DNA of 64,000 bases from an uncultured Anaerolineae bacterium (lineage in GTDB: Bacteria > Chloroflexota > Anaerolineae > Aggregatilineales > Phototrophicaceae). The notes beneath the pieces are model-generated. The model was not told where the DNA came from and did not search any database. It saw only the letters and a program-made list of their open reading frames with translations. Shown here piece after piece: positions 45,489-54,743 of the stretch (position 1 is the stretch's first letter; the number at the start of each line of letters is the position of its first letter). The DNA is taken from positions 139,450-203,449 of the forward strand of contig CAKQCB010000005.1 in the NCBI GenBank assembly GCA_934216615.1, given 5' to 3'. Made by a program: the position numbers and the translations under genes.

Positions 45489-46370
45489 ATGCCGCTTCAG
45501 GGCAATCTCCGTGATTTCAGCACAACCCAACTGCTCAACCTGATCAACCTTGCTGGTAAAACGGGGACACTCTTAATATTTGAAGGTGTCGCCACTGGTG
45601 AAAATGACGCGATGAATAAGCCTAAGATGGCACCGGGTAAAGAACGGTCGCGCGTAGCTTTTAAAGCGGGCAAGTTGATTTCGGCTTCAGTGGACGGGCA
45701 GGACGGTAGTCTTGTTGCGATGTTGAATAAAGCGGGTAAATTAACAGATGACCAAGCGCGAATCATTCGCGAACGGGCACGGAACACCAATGACAAAGCG
45801 ATTGCGCTCTTATTGATTAACGCCAACTATGTCACCCAGCGTGATATTGTGAGCAGTATTCAACAAGGCACATTGGATATCGTATACAACCTGCTCACAT
45901 GGAATGAAGGCCCTTTCCGCTTTGAAGACAATACACTGCCGGGTAATGATCGGATTCTAGTGCCAATTGACCTAGAAAATGTCATTATTGAAGGGGCGCG
46001 TCGTATTCGGGAAATTGAACAATTAAGTTCACACCTTCCGAACTTAGATATGGCGTTGAAGTTCCCAGAAAATGCGCGCCAAAAGTATACGGGTGTTCAT
46101 CTTAGTGTTGAAGAATGGCGTGTGGTTTCATTTATCAACCCTAAAAATACAGTCCGGCAAATTGCAAAAGCGAATAACATGTCTGAAGTTGAAATACGAC
46201 GTATCGTGTATGGTCTTGAACAAGCAGGGTTAGTTGAGCTGATCCGTCCGGCGACGCCTGCGGCCACTGGGGCATCCAGCGGAACAAACTCAACTGGACG
46301 GCAAATACCCAAACAACAAGTAGACCCGGGAACGGTTCGGAAGTTGATCGACCGTATCCGCTCTATCTAG
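45489..46370 (+). CDS. PATAN (DUF4388) domain protein
   Basis: The protein has 293 residues. The N-terminal region MPLQGNLRDFSTTQLLNLIN...GKTGTLLI is the DUF4388/PATAN signature; an alpha-beta domain follows with VAFKAGKLISASVDGQDG. The C-terminal part (~205-260) looks like a winged helix (SVEEWRVVSFINPKNTVRQ, then SEVEIRRIVYGLEQAGLVEL). PATAN proteins occur with small GTPases and two-component systems as scaffolds. It precedes the GTPase gene by 81 nt on the same strand. Confidence 0.88.
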   Translation: MPLQGNLRDFSTTQLLNLINLAGKTGTLLIFEGVATGENDAMNKPKMAPGKERSRVAFKAGKLISASVDGQDGSLVAMLNKAGKLTDDQARIIRERARNTNDKAIALLLINANYVTQRDIVSSIQQGTLDIVYNLLTWNEGPFRFEDNTLPGNDRILVPIDLENVIIEGARRIREIEQLSSHLPNLDMALKFPENARQKYTGVHLSVEEWRVVSFINPKNTVRQIAKANNMSEVEIRRIVYGLEQAGLVELIRPATPAATGASSGTNSTGRQIPKQQVDPGTVRKLIDRIRSI

Positions 46371-46451
46371 TTGGTTCAGTATAAAGTCAATCAATTATTT
46401 TATTTGTGAGTTTGCCCATAACTGGGCAGGTCTGGAAGAAACGGACTATCG

Positions 46452-46988
46452 ATGCTGCAAAATGTGAAAATGGTCATTACAGGGCCTTTTAGCTCAGGGA
46501 AAACTGAGTTCATTAATTCCATCAGTGAAATTGAGGTGGTGCGGACCGAACGCCAAATTTCTTCTGAGACCGAGCGCCAGATCAAAGAGGCAACAACGGT
46601 CGCGATGGACTTTGGCCGTATTACGGTGGATGATGAGCTTGTGCTTTATCTCTTCGGTACGCCGGGCCAACGTCGCTTCGACTTCATGTGGGAAATTCTT
46701 GCTGAAGGGATGTTGGGTTTTATTGTGATGGTGGACAGCACCAAGCCTGAAACTTTCCGCGAAGCAAAAAGCATTCTTGAAACTTTTCGCGCTTATGCGT
46801 CAACGCCGTATGTCGTCGCCGCGAATAAACAAGATTTACCAGATGCATGGAGCATTGAAGACCTGCGCATTGCTCTACGTATTGAAGATGGCGTAAAGCT
46901 ATTACCGTGCGTCGCCAACAAAAAAGACAGCGTGAAAGAAGTTTTGCTGGCGCTGTTATACTCCATCTTGCAAGAAAGCGATGGCTAG
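46452..46988 (+). CDS. Small Ras-like GTPase (MglA/Rab-like prokaryotic group)
   Basis: The protein has 178 residues: P-loop GPFSSGKT (11-18), G3 motif GTPGQ (69-73, Thr where Ras has the catalytic-site Asp/Ala pattern DTAGQ) and G4 motif NKQD (125-128). A single domain with no membrane segment. GTPases of this group act as polarity or signalling switches, often with PATAN or roadblock partners. The PATAN gene upstream is the likely partner; no roadblock (MglB) gene is seen nearby. Confidence 0.88.
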   Translation: MLQNVKMVITGPFSSGKTEFINSISEIEVVRTERQISSETERQIKEATTVAMDFGRITVDDELVLYLFGTPGQRRFDFMWEILAEGMLGFIVMVDSTKPETFREAKSILETFRAYASTPYVVAANKQDLPDAWSIEDLRIALRIEDGVKLLPCVANKKDSVKEVLLALLYSILQESDG

Positions 46989-47054
46989 TCTAGCCTATAG
47001 ACACCATGCACCACTATCGCAGTCTGTCATTGTACAAGGCAAAAGCAAAAGACT

Positions 47055-47918
47055 GTGGCAACATTAGTCACCAAACAGGGTATTGTTCACTATGAAGCAT
47101 ATGGGCGAGGACGCCCTGTGCTTCTTTTGCATGGATGGCTAAATTCGTGGGCGGTATGGCGTCAGACGGTGGAAATCTTGGGGAAAGAGTTCCGCGTTTA
47201 TGCGCTAGACTTTCTGGGCTTTGGTGACTCTGGCGACCAAGCAGAAGAATTTTCGGTCAACAACTTCGTCACGATGGTCAACGAGTTTATGGATCGCATG
47301 GGGATTTTACGCGCCCCGCTGGTCGGCCACTCGATGGGGGGCACAGTTGCCCTCAGTGCGGCGATGAAATATCCCGAAAAAGTGGTGAAAGTCATCGTCA
47401 TCGGTTCGCCCATCAATGGGGCGTCCTTAAGCCCATTACTCAAACTTGCGGCAAACCGAAGCTGGATCGACCTCGGCCAGACCACCCCGGGACTGTATAA
47501 CATCTTCCAAACGGGGTTTAAACCGCTCTTGCGGGTGTATTCACACTTACTCGCCAAAGATGGAACGTCGCTTGGGAAGATGCTCACAGAAGATGTGGGC
47601 AAGCTCGCTCTAGCGCCCTTCATCGAAAGCATCACCACCCTACGCCAAACTGATCTACGCCCGCAGGTGCACGTCATCAATGTGCCCGTGATGGGGATTT
47701 ACGGCAAAAAAGACAATATTGTTGACCCGAAAGAATCGGCGGTCTTAAAAACACATCTACCCCATAGTGAAATTGCGTGGTTTGAAGGGTCGGGACACTT
47801 CCCCATGATGGATGAGACGGAACGGTTCCACACCAGTGTGCGCGCGTTCCTCAACAGCAATAATCATGTGGATTTTGTAAAACCCATCATCAATAAGCAA
47901 GCTCTGTCGTCTAAATAA
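47055..47918 (+). CDS. Alpha/beta hydrolase
   Basis: The protein has 287 residues from a GTG start. Oxyanion sequence LLHGWLNSW, nucleophile elbow GHSMGG (Ser93), acid region GKKDNIVDP, and catalytic His in GSGHFPMMDE are present. Substrate cannot be given; esterase, epoxide hydrolase and C-C hydrolase members share the same motifs. It follows the GTPase gene after 66 nt and precedes the beta-helix gene by 16 nt, so these genes may form one transcript. Confidence 0.87.
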   Translation: MATLVTKQGIVHYEAYGRGRPVLLLHGWLNSWAVWRQTVEILGKEFRVYALDFLGFGDSGDQAEEFSVNNFVTMVNEFMDRMGILRAPLVGHSMGGTVALSAAMKYPEKVVKVIVIGSPINGASLSPLLKLAANRSWIDLGQTTPGLYNIFQTGFKPLLRVYSHLLAKDGTSLGKMLTEDVGKLALAPFIESITTLRQTDLRPQVHVINVPVMGIYGKKDNIVDPKESAVLKTHLPHSEIAWFEGSGHFPMMDETERFHTSVRAFLNSNNHVDFVKPIINKQALSSK

Positions 47919-47934
47919 GTCTTAAAGAGTTGTC

Positions 47935-49266
47935 ATGCTCCGTTATATTATTGAAGATACCCGCCATATCCCGCCTTTTAACCAACCGGCGAGCCTGCTG
48001 ACCATTGGGATCAAACCGCTAAAAATACATCATGAAGATGTTCTGCTCGGCTATTTCAAAGAAAGCCCTACGTTGGGGGGCACGTTCAGTTTTGCGAATA
48101 AACAATTTGAGCTTCCGCGCGTGCAAGGGTCGGCCATCGTCTATACCGATAGCCTCTGGTTTGACCTTGAGTTTCTAGAATATTTCATGAAACGAGCGAG
48201 CAAGAGCAACAAAGCCTGTCGCGCCGCGATTTCACCCACGGACCCCGCTTATAAAGCGTACTTTATGCCGTTGGCAAGCAATTACGAAACCGCAGTAGAC
48301 CCGAATGGCAATCCATTACTCTTACTCGATTTATGGTACTTTCCCGCAGGTTATACAGAAGATATACAGCCGATTGTCGTCCCTAGTGAGGGGCAGGAGA
48401 TGGGCTTCTACAGCGTTCCCGACTTCATGACGATGGAACAAGGCAACCTCACCCATTACGGGACGCTGCGCTCTGTCGTGTCGATTGAGAGTTGGGTGCA
48501 TATCTACTTCGCGGGGATTATTTTGAGCTTGTTTGCGCGGGGCAGTCGTTTTGACCGTTACGTTCAAACCCATAACTTCTATTCGCTGAAGTTATTATGG
48601 AAAGCGATGCTCGAACAAAAACAGCTTCTCAGTTGTTCTGAAGTGGTCAAAGTTGGCAAAAATACGGTCATTCACCCCACCGCCGTGATCACGGGGCCAG
48701 CGTCGATTGGCGATAATTGCAGCATTGGCCCGGGCGTGATGATTGATAACTGCACCATCGGCGACAACGTGACGATTGATGATGGCTGTGTTTTGATGGA
48801 GAGCACGCTCGGCAACGGGTGTTTCTTACCCTTCAGAGCCGCGCTGTACCTCACCGCGGTGATGGAAAATACTATCGTCGCGCAAAATACGTGTTTGCAA
48901 ATGTGTGTGGTAGGGCGCAATAGTTTTGTTGGCGCAGGCAGTACCTTCACCGACTTTAACTTGGTGGAACAGAAACCGATCCGCGCGGCGAATATCAACG
49001 GCGTGTTAGAAGAAGTCGGTCAAATTGTGTTGGGAAGCGCGGTAGGTCATAACTGTCGCATCGGTTCCGGCATGGTGATGTTCCCCGGCCGTATGATCGA
49101 GTCTGATGTTGTCTTATTAGCATCCCCACAGCGTCGGGTAATCTCGCGCAATATCAGCTACGAAGAGAGCGACCATCACTATATCAGCGGTGGGGTCAAG
49201 CATGACCGCCACTATCCACGCCCTGATGAAGTTCACTTTGAAAACGAAACGTGGGATCAGTTCTAA
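47935..49266 (+). CDS. Left-handed beta-helix (hexapeptide-repeat) protein
   Basis: The protein has 443 residues. The N-terminal ~230 residues have no family I recognise. From about 240 to 395 there are hexapeptide repeats typical of left-handed beta-helix acyl- and nucleotidyltransferases (HPTAVITGPASIGDNCSIG, then TIGDNVTIDDG, VGRNSFVGAGSTF). GlmU-type sugar nucleotidyltransferases have a similar order of parts, but the N-terminal GxGTRM signature is absent. The stop lies in a YISGGVKHDRHYPRPDE-rich tail. Confidence 0.78.
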   Translation: MLRYIIEDTRHIPPFNQPASLLTIGIKPLKIHHEDVLLGYFKESPTLGGTFSFANKQFELPRVQGSAIVYTDSLWFDLEFLEYFMKRASKSNKACRAAISPTDPAYKAYFMPLASNYETAVDPNGNPLLLLDLWYFPAGYTEDIQPIVVPSEGQEMGFYSVPDFMTMEQGNLTHYGTLRSVVSIESWVHIYFAGIILSLFARGSRFDRYVQTHNFYSLKLLWKAMLEQKQLLSCSEVVKVGKNTVIHPTAVITGPASIGDNCSIGPGVMIDNCTIGDNVTIDDGCVLMESTLGNGCFLPFRAALYLTAVMENTIVAQNTCLQMCVVGRNSFVGAGSTFTDFNLVEQKPIRAANINGVLEEVGQIVLGSAVGHNCRIGSGMVMFPGRMIESDVVLLASPQRRVISRNISYEESDHHYISGGVKHDRHYPRPDEVHFENETWDQF

Positions 49267-49364
49267 GTTTTTAATTCAATTCTGAACATCATCCCCTTCA
49301 TAATAGTATTATCATTGAAACATATGTGCTATTTTTCAATGAATTTCTTGGTGAAGGGAATTTT

Positions 49365-50366
49365 ATGACCACTCAATCCGCTTGGCTCTCCAAAGAAGAC
49401 CTGTTACGACAAATCAATGAAGGTTGGCAAGAGTTAAACGCCCGCTTGATGCGTTTCACGTCCGATCAATTCACGGGTCCAACCGACGATAACGGATGGA
49501 CTGCGAAAGATCACACACTTCATTTAGCGGCGTGGGAAAAAGGCGTCGTTGGCGTTTTAGAAGGTCGAATTTTACGAGAAGCGATGGAGCTTTCCGAAGA
49601 CGTTTGGAACTCGCCGGATTTCAACATTCCAAATGAGGTTCTGCGCCAGCGTACCCTTTCGATGTCGCTTGATGAAGGCTATGCTTTCGTCGAGAAAACG
49701 CATCAAGACCTGCTCGACGCGCTCGAAAAATGGAGCGAAGAAGATTTAAACCGCCCGATGAAAGATTTTCAGCCGGATCGTGGCATGTCCCCTCTTTACG
49801 AATTCATCTTGGGGTGTACATCCAAACACTATGAAGAACAACTGCCGTGGATCGAAGCGATTGCTGAAAAAGAAAAATTCACCAAAGATCAGTTGTTAAA
49901 TAAAATCCAAAATCATTGGGCTGATTTTCGCTCGTTCATCGGCTCGTTGAGCGAAGCACAACTCACCCAACCTAAAGATGCCGACGGATGGGCTGTCAAA
50001 GATCATATCGCTCATTTGTATGTGTGGGAAGCAGGCATGAATGCGGTTTTAGAAGGTCAATCACGCCATGAAACGATGGGGCTTCCACAAGATATTTGGG
50101 AACGTCACGAAAACGATGAGATCAACGAAGTGATCCGTCAAAAACACGCTGATAAAACAGCGGATGAAGTCTTAGCGATGTTCGATGCAGGACATGAACG
50201 ACTGGTCAAGAATTTAGAAGGCTGGACGGATGAAAAACTTCAAGCGCCGTTCAATCAATATGACAAAAGCGCATCTGACAGGCCGATCATTCTGTATTTC
50301 GGGGGCAATACCTTTGAACATTACGACGAACATCGTCCTTGGATCGAGGCGATCTTAAATGGCTGA
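49365..50366 (+). CDS. Two tandem DinB/ClbS-like four-helix domains
   Basis: From the ATG at 49365 (ribosome binding site GAAGGGA; a GTG 39 nt upstream is unlikely) the protein has 333 residues. Domain 1 (~5-165) and domain 2 (~180-333) are repeats of each other: GWTAKDHTLHLAAWEKG versus GWAVKDHIAHLYVWEAG, both ending in LPWIEAI or RPWIEAI. The helix bundle with His-rich positions is that of DinB/ClbS/DfsB (metal-binding or colibactin-resistance-like) proteins. Overlaps the next gene by 8 nt. Confidence 0.83.
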   Translation: MTTQSAWLSKEDLLRQINEGWQELNARLMRFTSDQFTGPTDDNGWTAKDHTLHLAAWEKGVVGVLEGRILREAMELSEDVWNSPDFNIPNEVLRQRTLSMSLDEGYAFVEKTHQDLLDALEKWSEEDLNRPMKDFQPDRGMSPLYEFILGCTSKHYEEQLPWIEAIAEKEKFTKDQLLNKIQNHWADFRSFIGSLSEAQLTQPKDADGWAVKDHIAHLYVWEAGMNAVLEGQSRHETMGLPQDIWERHENDEINEVIRQKHADKTADEVLAMFDAGHERLVKNLEGWTDEKLQAPFNQYDKSASDRPIILYFGGNTFEHYDEHRPWIEAILNG

Positions 50367-50865
50367 TGATTTGACCAAAGAAAGCCTCCTTCGCGACACC
50401 CATCACGCATGGGATGAATTTCGCGCTTATATCGGCTCGTTGAGCGAGGCACAACTCACCCAACCCACAGATGCGTCAGGCTGGACGGCGAAAGATCATA
50501 TTGCGCATATTTATGAGTGGGAAAATGCCATCCATGCCATGCTGGACGGCAAACCTACCGCCGAAGTCCTGAATGTGCCGGCTGAAGATTTGAAGAATCA
50601 CGACTTTGATGTGGTGAATGAAATCCTGCGTCAAAGACACCTTGAGAAGTCCCCTGCGGAAGTGTTGTCACTGCTCGACACACGCCATGCGCAAACCGTA
50701 CAGCGCCTAAAAGCATGGGATGATGCTGATCTTCAGAAGCCGTTTAAAACGTATCACCCCAATTCTAAGTCCACCTATCGGCTGATCGAACATATCATTG
50801 GTGATGCCTATTTGCACTATCAGGAGCATCTCCCTTGGATCAAAGCCATTGTGGATGAGGCATAG
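50359..50865 (+). CDS. Single DinB/ClbS-like domain protein, third copy
   Basis: The protein has 168 residues, a further copy of the domain found twice in the preceding gene (GWTAKDHIAHIYEWEN, ending LPWIKAI). The bases at 49938-49972 and 50431-50465 differ at a single position, so the copy is recent. It overlaps its neighbour by 8 nt. Enzymatic role not known. Confidence 0.83.
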   Translation: MADDLTKESLLRDTHHAWDEFRAYIGSLSEAQLTQPTDASGWTAKDHIAHIYEWENAIHAMLDGKPTAEVLNVPAEDLKNHDFDVVNEILRQRHLEKSPAEVLSLLDTRHAQTVQRLKAWDDADLQKPFKTYHPNSKSTYRLIEHIIGDAYLHYQEHLPWIKAIVDEA

Positions 50866-50884
50866 AGTTTCGAGAGGATCATCT

Positions 50885-50917
50885 ACAGCCGAAACAGTTT
50901 TTAGGTGTCTCGGCTGT
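50885..50917. terminator. Hairpin after the DinB-like genes
   Basis: ACAGCCGA (50885-50892) pairs with TCGGCTGT (50910-50917) around a 17-nt loop, followed by TCTC rather than a clean U-run. It lies between convergent genes. Confidence 0.5.
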
Positions 50918-50976
50918 TCTCATCGCTTTGTGAGGCGTCGTCAACTTTCCTTCTCCGCATCTCAGACCCTCACTTT

Positions 50977-51339
50977 TTATTCGTAGCGTTTTGCTTTTTC
51001 AGGGGGATAGAATTCCTGCGAATCATCGTCATCGTCGTCCTGCGGGGATGCACGCCAACCGGATTTCTCAGAATCGGCCTCACGACCTTCGCGGAAGCCT
51101 TCTTTAAACCCCTGCCGATAGGCCTTTTGCAACGCACTAGAGTCGCCTTTTTTCGACCGTTCAACTGATTTTAATGACCAACTGTAAAACCATGCCAGAT
51201 GCGCCACTAACAAAGCGGAAAACAGCAGGGCACTGACCTGATTCGCCGGATGAAGCAGTTGGATACCAATCAAGAGGGAAATGATCAAATGAGCGCCCGC
51301 GATGAATAACCATAACATCCTGCGTTTTGAAGTTTTCAT
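50977..51339 (-). CDS. Small two-helix membrane protein A
   Basis: The protein has 120 residues: two transmembrane helices (about 9-30 and 35-55), then a cytoplasmic tail with the glycine-spaced motif YRQGFKEGFREGRE and an acidic run of Asp before KAKRYE at the end. Its neighbour (51360-51752) has the same order of parts and a like ending. Function unknown. The ribosome binding site is GGGGGA. Confidence 0.7.
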   Translation of the reverse strand: MKTSKRRMLWLFIAGAHLIISLLIGIQLLHPANQVSALLFSALLVAHLAWFYSWSLKSVERSKKGDSSALQKAYRQGFKEGFREGREADSEKSGWRASPQDDDDDDSQEFYPPEKAKRYE

Positions 51340-51359
51340 TGATCCCCCTTTAGATTGTT

Positions 51360-51752
51360 TTAGTCTTCATAATAACGTTTGGGCTTATCGACCATCAATT
51401 CTTCGGCAAATTCGCCTTCATCATCGACTAAGCGACGTTTTGCGAGGCGGTCATCACGGCCATCCAAAAGCCCATCGCGGTAGCCTTCGCGGTATGACAA
51501 TTTGCTGATGTTCTCATTGCGCTGTTGACCAAAACGCGCCCCTACCCACAGCGTATGCACCAACAGAAAAAAGCCCCAGACCACGAGGATAAATTGCATC
51601 GCAACGGATTCAACTGAACTGAGTGGATCGGCCATTTGGATCACAGCCGCCATGAGCCAAGAAGAAGCATAGATACCGACATGCGCGCTAAATACAAGAT
51701 TACGGGGGTTGATCATCAAGCGGTGTTCTGAATTGTTCTTGAATGAAGTCAT
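51360..51752 (-). CDS. Small two-helix membrane protein B
   Basis: The protein has 130 residues: two transmembrane helices (about 20-40 and 50-72) and a tail with YREGYRDGLLDGRDD and a C-terminal KPKRYYED. Paralogue-like partner of the next gene, 20 nt downstream. The Y-x-x-G-x-x-x-G pattern suggests a helix-packing or binding surface. Function unknown. Confidence 0.7.
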   Translation of the reverse strand: MTSFKNNSEHRLMINPRNLVFSAHVGIYASSWLMAAVIQMADPLSSVESVAMQFILVVWGFFLLVHTLWVGARFGQQRNENISKLSYREGYRDGLLDGRDDRLAKRRLVDDEGEFAEELMVDKPKRYYED

Positions 51753-51844
51753 AGTTCAACTACTTTAATGATGATTTGTACGATTTACTCTATCATAAGA
51801 GGCTATACGCATCGCTCATCCAGTTCGTTTCTTTTACGGGAAGT

Positions 51845-51873
51845 TTGCGTATAAAAAGAGCTTTAGCTACAAT
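51845..51873 (+). promoter_or_regulatory. Candidate promoter of the liv gene set
   Basis: TTGCGT (51845-51850) and TACAAT (51868-51873) are 17 nt apart (3/6 and 5/6). The livG start codon lies 55 nt downstream. No obvious Shine-Dalgarno precedes it. Confidence 0.4.
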
Positions 51874-51927
51874 CGCTCTCAAATTAAGTAATTATAGTTT
51901 TGTTAATTATGATTGGGTTCTTTATAT

Positions 51928-52707
51928 ATGGAAGATGCCTCCCCCATTAAACTGCGGGTTGAAGACATATCGTTATCCTTTGGCGGTATTAAAGCTTTAC
52001 AACATATCAGTTTTGACGTTCCACAAAGTAGTATTTTTGCCGTCATTGGGCCAAATGGCGCGGGAAAAACCAGCCTCATCAACAGCATCAATGGGTTTTA
52101 TCACCCGCAGAGTGGGCGCATTATCCTTGATAATGAGAACATCACGGCTTTGCCTGCCTATAAACGCGCCCAACGCGGAATCTCACGTACCTTTCAGAAC
52201 ATCGCGCTCTACACCAATATGACCGCGCTCGACAACTTGATGGCGGCGCGTCACATCCACATGAAGACCAACCTACTGAGCGGCGCTTTATTTTGGGGAA
52301 GCGCCCGCAAAGAGGAAATCCAACACCGCCGACGGGTGGAAGAAATCATCGACTTTTTGGAAATGGAAAATATCCGCAAAACCATTGTCGGCAACTTGAG
52401 TTATGGTCTGCGCAAGCGGGTGGAGCTAGGGCGCGCCTTAGCGCTGGAGCCAACCCTGCTGTTACTTGATGAACCGATGGCCGGTATGAACGTCGAAGAA
52501 AAAGAAGATATGGCGCGGTTCATCCTCGACATTCATGAACGTCAAGGCATGACGATCATCTTGATTGAACATGATATGGGGTTGGTCATGGATATTTCGC
52601 ATCGGGTCGTCGCGCTCGACTTTGGGCAGAAAATTGCCGAAGGCACACCTGACGAAATCAAACAAGATGATCGCGTGATCCATGCGTACTTAGGCCAAGA
52701 AATATAA
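51928..52707 (+). CDS. livG: Branched-chain amino acid-type ABC transporter ATPase LivG
   Basis: The protein has 259 residues from the ATG at 51928 (a TTG start 15 nt upstream is possible). Walker A GPNGAGKT (41-48), signature LSYGLRKR and Walker B LLLLDEP are present, together with the LivG-typical insert GISRTFQNIALYTNMTALDN. It powers uptake with LivH, LivM and LivF. Thirty nucleotides separate it from the acyl-CoA synthetase gene. Confidence 0.92.
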   Translation: MEDASPIKLRVEDISLSFGGIKALQHISFDVPQSSIFAVIGPNGAGKTSLINSINGFYHPQSGRIILDNENITALPAYKRAQRGISRTFQNIALYTNMTALDNLMAARHIHMKTNLLSGALFWGSARKEEIQHRRRVEEIIDFLEMENIRKTIVGNLSYGLRKRVELGRALALEPTLLLLDEPMAGMNVEEKEDMARFILDIHERQGMTIILIEHDMGLVMDISHRVVALDFGQKIAEGTPDEIKQDDRVIHAYLGQEI

Positions 52708-52737
52708 AGTGCGCGGGGTATTGTAAAGGGTCTCACT

Positions 52738-54687
52738 ATGATTGCAGAAAAAATTTATCATTCCCCTGAAGAATATACGCTCCCTGAATTTGGAGCCAAT
52801 GCCGACACCTTAGCGAAAAATTTTCTCTTGCGTGTGGCGGAACATCCTCACAACATCGCGATGCGCAAAAAGCGGTACGGCATTTGGCAAGAATATACGT
52901 GGCAAGCCAGCCTTGATCACGTGCGCGATTTTTGCTTAGGCTTAGTCAGCTTGGGCTTACAACGTGGCGATAAAATGGCGATCATCGGCGAAAATGATCC
53001 CGAATTTTATTGGGCAGAGATCGCCATTTGGAGCGTGGGCGCGGTATCCACCGCCATTTTCACAGACGCAAACCTCAACGAACTGGGCTATGTCCTCGAC
53101 AACTGTGACGCCACCTTCTTGATTGCCCACGATCAAGAACAGTGTGATAAAGCCATCGAACTCCGCGACAAACTACCGAAGATTCAACGGGTGATTTACT
53201 GGGATGACCGCGGGTTATGGAATTACAACAACGACTGGCTGATCAGCTTTGAAGAAGTCGAAGCGCTAGGGCGCGCATATTTAAAGAAACATCCGCAAGC
53301 CTTTGAAACCTTAGTCGCATTAGGTAAAAGCGAAGATACGGCGATTTTTAGCTACACCAGTGGAACGACCAGCCTGCCGAAAGGCGCCATGCTGACACAT
53401 CGCAATTTGATCTACGGCAATCTCCACGCCAATTTGGTCGCGCCCACCCATGCCGATGATAACTATCTGTCGTTTAGTCCGCTGGCATGGATCACCGAAC
53501 AAAGTTTAGGGCTTGCAAGCCATATAATGACAGGGGTCACGGTCAACTTCCCCGAAAGTCAAAGCACAGTACAAAATGACCTACGTGAAATTTCGCCCAG
53601 CTCACTACTTTTTCCCAGCCGTGTTTGGGAAAACCTCGCCAGCACGATGCAGATGCGCATCCAAGACAGCTCTTGGTTGAACCACAAATTATATGACTTG
53701 TTCCTTCCTGTAGCGTATAAGATCGCCGAGATGGAAGACGAGAAAAAACCGATCCCACTCTCTTTGCGGGTGCTCCGTCAACTGGGTGATTTTGCGGTCT
53801 TTCAACCCCTGCGTGATAAAGTGGGCATGACGCGGATGCGTAACGCCTTCAGTTCAGGGGCGACTCTCACTCCTGACCAAATCCGTTTCTTCCGCGCGGT
53901 GGGCATCCAATTAAAGAACTTGTACGGTTCTACAGAATGTCAATGTCACACCCTGCATTATGACGGCAACATCAAACTGGAGACAGTCGGCTTGCCTGCA
54001 CCGGGGGTCGCCATCAAGATTGGCGAAGACAATGAAATCGCGATTCGAAGCCACGCGGTCTTCACGGGATATTACAAAGACCCTGAAAAAACTGCCAAAG
54101 CGCTCGATGCTGAAGGCTTCTTCCTCACGGGTGATGCGGGCTACGTAGATGAAGATGGGCATTTGATCTATTTGGATCGTGTGAGCGACATGATCGAATT
54201 AGCCAACGGTGAAAAATTCAGCCCGCAGTACATCGAAGGACGGCTGAAATTTAGCCCTTACATCCAAGATGTGATGACGGTGGGCGGGTTCGACACGCAC
54301 TTTGTATCGGCCATCATCAATATTGATTTTGAAAATGTGGCGCGTTGGGCAGAGAAAAACCGAATCTCGTTCACCACGTTTGTTGACCTCTCTCAAAAAA
54401 ATGAGGTCTACCGCCTCGTCCAAACCGAAGTAGAGCGCGTGAACCAAACCCTACCACCAGCGGCACGCATCAAAAAGTTTGTCATCCTGCATAAAGCGTT
54501 CGATGCCGATGAAGCGGAACTCACCCGTACCCGCAAGTTACGTCGGCGCACGCTGGAACAAAAGTATGGCGTGATGTTAGACGCGATGTATAACAACCTT
54601 GAAGAAGTCGTGGTGAGCGCAGAAGTGAAGTACCGCGACGGGCGAACGGGCATCATCGAAACTGCGGTGAAGGTGTGTACCGTCTAA
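52738..54687 (+). CDS. Long-chain acyl-CoA synthetase-type AMP-binding enzyme
   Basis: The protein has 649 residues. The adenylation motif YTSGTTSLPKG is at 206-216, followed by AFSSGATLTP, YGSTECQ and the GDAGYVDEDGHLIYLDR hinge. The layout and length match the FadD/ACSL-type group that makes acyl-CoA from carboxylic acids. Its place inside the liv set, between livG and livH, argues that the imported compound or its product is a carboxylic acid. Confidence 0.9.
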   Translation: MIAEKIYHSPEEYTLPEFGANADTLAKNFLLRVAEHPHNIAMRKKRYGIWQEYTWQASLDHVRDFCLGLVSLGLQRGDKMAIIGENDPEFYWAEIAIWSVGAVSTAIFTDANLNELGYVLDNCDATFLIAHDQEQCDKAIELRDKLPKIQRVIYWDDRGLWNYNNDWLISFEEVEALGRAYLKKHPQAFETLVALGKSEDTAIFSYTSGTTSLPKGAMLTHRNLIYGNLHANLVAPTHADDNYLSFSPLAWITEQSLGLASHIMTGVTVNFPESQSTVQNDLREISPSSLLFPSRVWENLASTMQMRIQDSSWLNHKLYDLFLPVAYKIAEMEDEKKPIPLSLRVLRQLGDFAVFQPLRDKVGMTRMRNAFSSGATLTPDQIRFFRAVGIQLKNLYGSTECQCHTLHYDGNIKLETVGLPAPGVAIKIGEDNEIAIRSHAVFTGYYKDPEKTAKALDAEGFFLTGDAGYVDEDGHLIYLDRVSDMIELANGEKFSPQYIEGRLKFSPYIQDVMTVGGFDTHFVSAIINIDFENVARWAEKNRISFTTFVDLSQKNEVYRLVQTEVERVNQTLPPAARIKKFVILHKAFDADEAELTRTRKLRRRTLEQKYGVMLDAMYNNLEEVVVSAEVKYRDGRTGIIETAVKVCTV

Positions 54688-54743
54688 ACAACGTGGTTTT
54701 GCAGAAAATTTAAAATTAGATTCTTGTTTTTAGGACATAAAAT

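Noticed and set aside
49326..49364. Upstream GTG start for the first DinB-like gene
   Set aside because: The ribosome binding site GAAGGGA falls inside this stretch and serves the ATG at 49365.
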